Shown: one piece after another, positions 6,038 to 10,256 of the stretch
Position numbering within the stretch: the stretch's first letter is position 1
Layout of the letters: the number at the start of each line of letters is the position of its first letter
The notes under the pieces: model-generated
What the model saw: only the letters and a program-made list of their open reading frames with translations
What the model was told of the DNA's origin: nothing
Databases searched by the model: none
Source of the DNA: JAMOAW01 sp039908535
GTDB taxonomy: Bacteria > Pseudomonadota > Magnetococcia > Magnetococcales > JADFZT01
Assembly (NCBI GenBank): GCA_039908535.1
Contig: JAMOAW010000101.1
Span: 1 to 10,256, forward strand
DNA length: 10,256 bases
Reading direction: 5' to 3'
Translations under genes and position numbers: made by a program

Positions 6038-7141
6038 TTATAGATGAACGAGATCCATGGCGATTTTTTCCATGGCTTTGGTATCCTCTTTATTGGCACG
6101 ACGCTTCACTTTGAAGGAGACACCTTGACGACCACATGGGCACATCTCCTCATGGTTTTTTGAACCAATATCGTCAGTAAGAATAGAGACGCCAGGATAG
6201 CTCATTGGGATGGCAGAAATAAATTGCAGTAGCCCATCTTCTCCGTCGGGTAAAATTTCCAGGCTGACAGGATCACGGATCAACACATCTTCCCATAAAG
6301 GGACATGTCGAAACCCCGCACAACACTCGAGATATAATGTGTTTGATTCTGCAAAACCGTACATATCTAATATTGACGATGCAGGAATGCCAAGAAACTT
6401 TTGAATATCAGCCATAAATGTTGCATGACTTACGGCTTTGTCTGCATACTTTTTCCATCCCCATCCATGCAACATAGTGGTGTTGCTAAGGTGCAGATGT
6501 TTGTTTCGTCTCTTAAGTTCTAAAGTTAAAAAAAGATAAATATAGGCGGTATGACCAAACACCAGACCAATACCGTCTTGGTATTCATGATATAAATTAA
6601 TAAATTTTTTAAAGTCAAAAATAACAGTTTCGTTTTGTTCCTCAATAACATAGTAGGTATGATTGGATTTTGAGCGTGATTCAATAACATCGACTACAAG
6701 ATTGGCAGATAACCTCGAATTATTGGATTTTTTTGGATCCTGTATTACACCGATTTGAATAGGATAACGTGTCTGGCAATAGTTATCTAGAACAGCATTT
6801 CGAGATTTTCGATAACGATCAAGTGTAACCGCATCGCGTTGAACAACACTCGGAAAAGCAGAAGAAGTACTGCTGGAGTTGCGAATATCCAATATTGATG
6901 AGTGGGGAACGCTAATTAATTCCATCTGTTTGAAAGATTGAACAGGAATAAAAGGCATATGGATAATGGATTCATATCCTTCTGGTTGCCACGACGATTG
7001 TTGACATAAGGATTGAAAAATCTCATTTTTGCTCTCATGATGCTTGAACGTTTCAATTACCGCTGGCCAATATAGTTTCTTTCGGTCAACATCTGAAAAA
7101 TTAAAAGGAGGGAGTGTAAGCAAATTATCGGTCAGGTTCAT
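6038..7141 (-). CDS. LuxE-type acyl-protein synthetase (acyl-adenylate forming)
   Basis: This 367-aa protein belongs to the LuxE acyl-protein synthetase family, distant relatives of ANL adenylating enzymes, which activate a carboxylic acid with ATP and pass the acyl group to a thiol. Features in order: the nucleotide-loop equivalent RNSSSTSSAFPS (87-98), normally SSGTTGxPS, followed by RDAVTLDRY; HGWGWKK (225-231); LDMYGFAE (258-265); IRDP (288-291) and LPDGEDGLL (297-305); YPGVSILTDDIG (315-326); and CPCGRQG (334-340). The loop lacks its glycine, reading SSSTSS. Bioluminescence LuxE has an acyl-accepting Cys near the C terminus; here no Cys follows Cys336, so the acyl group may go directly to the co-encoded ACP (inference). 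AAGGTG precedes ATG 7141 by about 8 nt. The acid substrate cannot be told from sequence. luxC, luxD, luxA and luxB are absent. Confidence 0.82.
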   Translation of the reverse strand: MNLTDNLLTLPPFNFSDVDRKKLYWPAVIETFKHHESKNEIFQSLCQQSSWQPEGYESIIHMPFIPVQSFKQMELISVPHSSILDIRNSSSTSSAFPSVVQRDAVTLDRYRKSRNAVLDNYCQTRYPIQIGVIQDPKKSNNSRLSANLVVDVIESRSKSNHTYYVIEEQNETVIFDFKKFINLYHEYQDGIGLVFGHTAYIYLFLTLELKRRNKHLHLSNTTMLHGWGWKKYADKAVSHATFMADIQKFLGIPASSILDMYGFAESNTLYLECCAGFRHVPLWEDVLIRDPVSLEILPDGEDGLLQFISAIPMSYPGVSILTDDIGSKNHEEMCPCGRQGVSFKVKRRANKEDTKAMEKIAMDLVHL

Positions 7142-7188
7142 GGTTTACACCTTTTATAAAAATATGTTAAGAAGATGCTATAAGAAAG

Positions 7189-8046
7189 TTATAGTTTAAA
7201 ATTAAACCGTATACCAACAGCCAAATCAGAACCCTCATGTCCAAACTGAATATCCTTCCGGTTTTGCCATGTATGTCTCAAATATAGATCAAAATTTGAA
7301 TTTAAAGGTTGAATGAAATCTTGCATGAACCGCCAATAATCTTTATCATGGTCATATTGAAACCAATTATTATAACCTCTAACGTAAAATTCATCATAAA
7401 TTTTAAAACTATAATAGTGTACAATATCTATATTCCCCAGTTTATCGTTGTTTTTGATTGGAAAAATTTGAACAAAAGATGTCAGTTTAAAATCTTTCCT
7501 AAAATCATCAAGTTGTTTATGATCGCTGAAGTTATACTGCATACCGCAACTCACAATAGAGCTAAAACCTGTTCCTTCTTGATCCCGACAGACCCAACCA
7601 AACAATTTTCCATAATATTTATCGTCAGTGATCGGTGATCCAACATTGAGTTCAAAATAGTTGAAATGGGGATCTCCATCATAGGAAGTGGTGTGTTCAT
7701 ACACCTGGGCTAGAAATATTTTGAAAGGAAAACGAATAAACGTTGATTGGGTGTAAGATGTTTTACCATCACCATTGGTACGAATCTGTAATCGTGAAAT
7801 GTTGAAAAACTCATCCCAATTGGAAGTTATTAATCCTTTTGAACCACCAGAAACGGGTTGCACTGGATGTGGATCTCGGGTAAAAGAAGAATCCTTTGGG
7901 GGAGTCGCTAATATCGTTGGAATCGGTGCAGATTTGTTTTCTAATATATCAGAATTTATATTGGAGGCATGAGTATTCTCTATATAATAAAAAAAAGATA
8001 TTAATAATGTAAATAGATATATTCGTAGATGATTGTAAATATTCAT
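7189..8046 (-). CDS. Secreted protein, putative outer-membrane beta-barrel
   Basis: I do not recognise the family of this 285-aa protein. Residues 1-27 look like a signal peptide: Arg8, a hydrophobic run LFTLLISFFYYI, and a cleavage-type THA before Ser28. A low-complexity Pro/Ser-rich linker follows (about 38-68). From about 80 the sequence alternates polar and aromatic residues in short strands, for example RLQIRT, NYFELNVG, LTSFVQIF, FYVRGYNNWFQ, FDLYLRHTW and LAVGIRFNFKL. This is the pattern of a small outer-membrane barrel with a C-terminal beta strand, somewhat reminiscent of Tsx-like channels. Cys153 and Cys167 could form a disulfide. No phospholipase A HxSNG motif is seen. It sits inside the operon, between the MFS exporter and the LuxE-like gene, with AGGA close to ATG 8046. 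That suggests it handles or passes the operon product at the cell surface. AT-rich (19 of 60 G or C at 7321-7380). Confidence 0.6.
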   Translation of the reverse strand: MNIYNHLRIYLFTLLISFFYYIENTHASNINSDILENKSAPIPTILATPPKDSSFTRDPHPVQPVSGGSKGLITSNWDEFFNISRLQIRTNGDGKTSYTQSTFIRFPFKIFLAQVYEHTTSYDGDPHFNYFELNVGSPITDDKYYGKLFGWVCRDQEGTGFSSIVSCGMQYNFSDHKQLDDFRKDFKLTSFVQIFPIKNNDKLGNIDIVHYYSFKIYDEFYVRGYNNWFQYDHDKDYWRFMQDFIQPLNSNFDLYLRHTWQNRKDIQFGHEGSDLAVGIRFNFKL

Positions 8047-8104
8047 AATTGTCCTCGATGTTGTTGTATATTAAAATGGAAACAAATATTTATTTTGTTA
8101 ATAG

Positions 8105-9274
8105 TTATATTGCTAATTCTATACGTCGTTTATGTATATATGGTAGAGAGACCAGTAAAGTGAGTATACCCAAAAGAAACCAAGGTAATTGATTCGATGC
8201 ATGATAAATTGGAACTAAAAAAAGAACCATGATAATATTTATAAGTTCTCTCATACTTGAGGAGGTTCCAACAATTTGGCCTCTAAGCGGATGAGATTGA
8301 ACGGCATCACCAAATTTTTTCATGGCAGCAGGAGCCATAAAAGCAAATGCCAGAGTCTCTAGTGCATAGAACAAGGTAAAATATTCAATTTTTTCACTTA
8401 ATCCGCACCCCAGCAAGGATATTCCCATACTACATATGGAGGTCAGTAAAGATAGGTTTATGTAAGAGGTGTCGGCTACCCGTCCGCCAATTGGCATCAA
8501 AAAAGTGGTAATAACGGCAGAGCCAGTAAAATAAAACCCAACTTGATAAGGAGAAAGTTGAAATCGGTCGACAAGGTATAATGGTAATAATATCGAGAGA
8601 GCGACATAAAGTCCCCGTTGTAGTATCGCTCCACTATAAAGAGGGAGATATGCGATGAAATCTAAAGTAAATTTTGGTATTGTTTTTGAAGGGGTAGACA
8701 TCTCTTTTCGGATGCCTTGAGCGGAGAATAAAAGCCAAATAAAGCCAACGATCATCAATAAAGATGTGACATGAAAAACACCCTGTGAACCAAATAATTG
8801 CAAAGTCGTGCCACCGATAGCAGGACCAATCATAAAGCCTAGAGCAAAAGATGATTGAAAAATACCCATTTTTTTTCCGCGGTCTTCTGGAGTCGATAGA
8901 GCGATAACCATCACTTGCAAGGCTACAGAAACAATGCCCTCAAAAATTCCTTCACAGGCACGTAATAATACAAAATAAATTTCATCATGAACGAAGATAA
9001 ACAGGGTCATCGTTGTGGCGTGCAGACCAAAAGCCATCAGTAGTAACATCAAAGGTGAATGTTTAATTAATAGGTAGCCAGTAATGTTGGACATAATAAA
9101 ACGACCAAGCAATAATCCAACGAATGATAATGTGAAAAAAAACTGAGAAAATTCATTTTTAGTAATAATGATTGGCATCGCTGGGATGATGATTGAGACC
9201 CCCATATTGATGACCAATGCGGTAAAAAGAAGAGCTAAAAAAGAAAAAGATAGAATGCTGTTACGTTCTTTCAT
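8105..9274 (-). CDS. Major facilitator superfamily transporter, drug:H+ antiporter type
   Basis: This 389-aa protein has about 12 hydrophobic segments, the normal MFS layout. Segment 5 carries the antiporter motif C, GFMIGPAIGG (146-155). The loop between segments 2 and 3 holds GYLLIKHSP (67-74), a weak motif A. After segment 7, GGRVADTS (263-270) resembles the second-half motif A. A basic C-terminal tail (HKRRIELAI) stays in the cytoplasm. Motif C is typical of exporters (DHA1 type), so it most likely exports a small organic molecule, plausibly the product of the surrounding acyl pathway. AAGGA lies 6 nt before ATG 9274. It starts 25 nt after the SDR stop and ends 58 nt before the barrel gene, consistent with one transcript. 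The substrate is not known. Confidence 0.85.
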   Translation of the reverse strand: MKERNSILSFSFLALLFTALVINMGVSIIIPAMPIIITKNEFSQFFFTLSFVGLLLGRFIMSNITGYLLIKHSPLMLLLMAFGLHATTMTLFIFVHDEIYFVLLRACEGIFEGIVSVALQVMVIALSTPEDRGKKMGIFQSSFALGFMIGPAIGGTTLQLFGSQGVFHVTSLLMIVGFIWLLFSAQGIRKEMSTPSKTIPKFTLDFIAYLPLYSGAILQRGLYVALSILLPLYLVDRFQLSPYQVGFYFTGSAVITTFLMPIGGRVADTSYINLSLLTSICSMGISLLGCGLSEKIEYFTLFYALETLAFAFMAPAAMKKFGDAVQSHPLRGQIVGTSSSMRELINIIMVLFLVPIYHASNQLPWFLLGILTLLVSLPYIHKRRIELAI

Positions 9275-9299
9275 GATAATCCTTTAGTTCGTTTTGGTA

Positions 9300-10091
9300 T
9301 CAAAGGAAAGATCTTGTCATTCCACCATCGATACTGATGTTTGTTCCATTAATAAATCCCGACCGAGTGGAAGCAATGAAGGTGACGATAGCCGCTACAT
9401 CCTCAGGAGTTCCAAATCGTCGCAGCGGAATATGCGAGAGATATTGTTCCTTAATATCAGCAAGACTCCCACCTAAATCCAAACTTCGTTTGGCAAAAAC
9501 AGATTCCAGTCTAGCAGTAGAAATTCCCCCAGGTGAAACCGTGTTGAAGGTAATGCCAGATTCTCCGAATTCTATAGATAATGTTTTCATCAACGCAACC
9601 AATGCAGGGCGAAATACATTTGACAAAATAAGCTGTTCCAATGGCTGCTTTGAAGAAACTGAAGCGAGAGTGATAACCCTACCCCATCGACGTTCTGTCA
9701 TTCCAGGAATGACCATGGCTACAAGTTGTCGAAATCCAGAGAGTATTTGATGATAATTTTCATCCCATTCTAGTGTGCTGATATTAAGAAAATTTCCAAT
9801 CTTAGGACCACCTGTATTATAAACAAAGATGTCAATTTTATGGATATCTTCTCCCACAGCTTGCAAAAAAATTTCCTCAAGCCGTGGAGATTGCAAATCG
9901 GCTGAGACAATGATAGGGGATTGGCCACAACTATCTTTAATTTTCTGGCAGGCGATGGCAAGTTTGTTTGAATTGCGAGAACAGAGAATGATTTTAGCAC
10001 CTTCTCGTGATAATTCTATTGCAGTAGCCAATCCAATACCTTCGCTGGCTGCGGTAACAAGTGCTAATTTCCCTTTCAAGTGTAGATCCAT
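9300..10091 (-). CDS. Short-chain dehydrogenase/reductase with atypical active site
   Basis: This 263-aa classical-length SDR starts with KGKLALVTAASEGIG (6-20), the Rossmann dinucleotide loop, and has SADL (63-66) and YNTGGP (91-96) in place of the usual NNAG. It continues RWGRVITLASVSS (135-147) with Ser144, VSPGGI (185-190), IPLRRFGTPEDVA (221-233), and ends INGTNISIDGGMTRSF. The catalytic Tyr and Lys of YxxxK are replaced by Ser157 and Arg161 (SNVFR), exactly 13 and 17 residues after Ser144. I know this NTGGP/LSNxxR pattern from a recurrent SDR subfamily annotated as 3-oxoacyl-ACP reductase-like, so it is probably a real variant and not a damaged gene. It is first in the acyl operon. An in-frame TAA upstream fixes ATG 10091 as the first start; GGAGG lies 14 nt away, with AAAAGG nearer. 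The reaction is uncertain: ketoacyl reduction, or something else using the altered site. Confidence 0.85.
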   Translation of the reverse strand: MDLHLKGKLALVTAASEGIGLATAIELSREGAKIILCSRNSNKLAIACQKIKDSCGQSPIIVSADLQSPRLEEIFLQAVGEDIHKIDIFVYNTGGPKIGNFLNISTLEWDENYHQILSGFRQLVAMVIPGMTERRWGRVITLASVSSKQPLEQLILSNVFRPALVALMKTLSIEFGESGITFNTVSPGGISTARLESVFAKRSLDLGGSLADIKEQYLSHIPLRRFGTPEDVAAIVTFIASTRSGFINGTNISIDGGMTRSFL

Positions 10092-10113
10092 ACCTTTTCT
10101 TTAATCCTCCGTG

Positions 10114-10128
10114 GTAACCGTTCAGATA
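10114..10128. repeat. Right arm of 15-bp perfect inverted repeat
   Basis: GTAACCGTTCAGATA is the exact reverse complement of 117-131. It lies 22 nt before the SDR start codon, just upstream of the GGAGG site, so if the operon promoter is further upstream it is within the 5' untranslated leader. About 21 A-rich nt outward stands a G5/C5 hairpin, mirroring the left arm. Confidence 0.85.
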
Positions 10129-10149
10129 AAAAAAATTAAAAACAAGACC

Positions 10150-10170
10150 TTGGGGGATTGCATCCCCCAA
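10150..10170 (-). terminator. G5/C5 hairpin upstream of the acyl operon
   Basis: TTGGGGGAT (10150-10158) and ATCCCCCAA (10162-10170) form a perfect 9-bp stem with a 3-nt loop. On the minus strand it is followed by GGTCTTGTTTTTAATTTTTTTT, the best intrinsic-terminator profile in the window. It would stop transcripts arriving from outside before they enter the operon. No clear sigma-70 promoter is seen in the 58 nt between it and the SDR start, so how the operon is transcribed is open. Confidence 0.6.
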
Positions 10171-10209
10171 CCCCCCTGCTATTTGAAGAAAGCAAAACCG
10201 AATTCAAAA

Positions 10210-10256
10210 GCAAAGTCAAAAGCAAAGTCAAAAGCAAAGTCAAAAGCAAAGTCAAA
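10210..10256. repeat. 12-bp tandem repeat array, right flank
   Basis: Three full copies of GCAAAGTCAAAA and an 11-nt fourth copy cut by the window end. The unit and orientation match the array at 1-72. A degenerate copy (GCAAAACCGAATTCAAAA) precedes it at about 10192-10209. The two arrays are therefore direct repeats bracketing the whole gene block. Confidence 0.95.

Noticed and set aside
8081..8099. AACAAA/TTTGTT hairpin between the exporter and barrel genes
   Set aside because: An all-AT six-base stem in AT-rich DNA is expected by chance and is too weak for a terminator.
5286..10091. Bioluminescence (lux) operon
   Set aside because: Only a LuxE-family member is present; luciferase subunits, LuxC reductase and LuxD transferase are absent.
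353..10104. Plus-strand open frames opposite the genes
   Set aside because: They are antisense shadows of clearly conserved minus-strand genes and show no family motifs.
112..10139. ATTAA target-site duplication beside the inverted repeat arms
   Set aside because: ATTAA adjoins the left arm (112-116) but is 6 nt away from the right arm (10135-10139), within A/T-rich filler, so it is not a convincing duplication.
1..10256. tRNA or rRNA genes
   Set aside because: No cloverleaf with a CCA-type end or conserved rRNA stretch was seen in the intergenic parts, which are mostly repeats.

Overview
All ten recognisable genes lie on the minus strand, so transcription runs from high to low coordinates. 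The organism is a Gram-negative bacterium, probably a proteobacterium. The basis is a signal-peptide protein that looks like an outer-membrane barrel, bacterial Shine-Dalgarno sites, ATGA coupling and tight operons. The genus cannot be named from the sequence alone.

Layout in transcription order. (1) 10256-10092: a 12-bp tandem repeat array, a G5/C5 hairpin and the right arm of an inverted repeat. (2) 10091-5286: a six-gene operon encoding an SDR reductase, an MFS exporter, a putative outer-membrane barrel, a LuxE-type acyl-protein synthetase, a FabZ-like hotdog protein and an acyl carrier protein. (3) 5285-4978: a G-rich palindromic repeat block. (4) 4977-3736: a concentrative nucleoside transporter (NupC/CNT). 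(5) 3735-3274: a second repeat block and AT-rich DNA with a promoter candidate. (6) 3273-262: two tandem, different aconitase-family large subunits and one small subunit, coupled by overlapping or abutting stop and start codons. (7) 261-1: the left arm of the inverted repeat, another G5/C5 hairpin and another 12-bp array.

The LuxE-like protein, ACP, hotdog protein and SDR have the parts expected for activating a carboxylic acid, loading it on a dedicated carrier protein and modifying it there. The MFS protein and the barrel could carry the product across the two membranes. The catalytic signatures are unusual: the SDR has SxxxR in place of YxxxK, the hotdog keeps His but lacks the FabZ Glu, and the LuxE-like protein lacks a C-terminal cysteine. 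No luxA, luxB, luxC or luxD is present, so this is not a light-producing system. The LeuC-LeuC-LeuD set has no leuA or leuB beside it and may act on a substrate other than isopropylmalate.

The window is strikingly framed. A perfect 15-bp inverted repeat (117-131 and 10114-10128) brackets all the genes. Outside it on both sides sit related hairpins and same-orientation 12-bp tandem arrays. Related hairpins occur at the end of each inferred transcription unit. Base composition changes sharply between blocks. Together these suggest a modular, transferable island rather than ordinary backbone.
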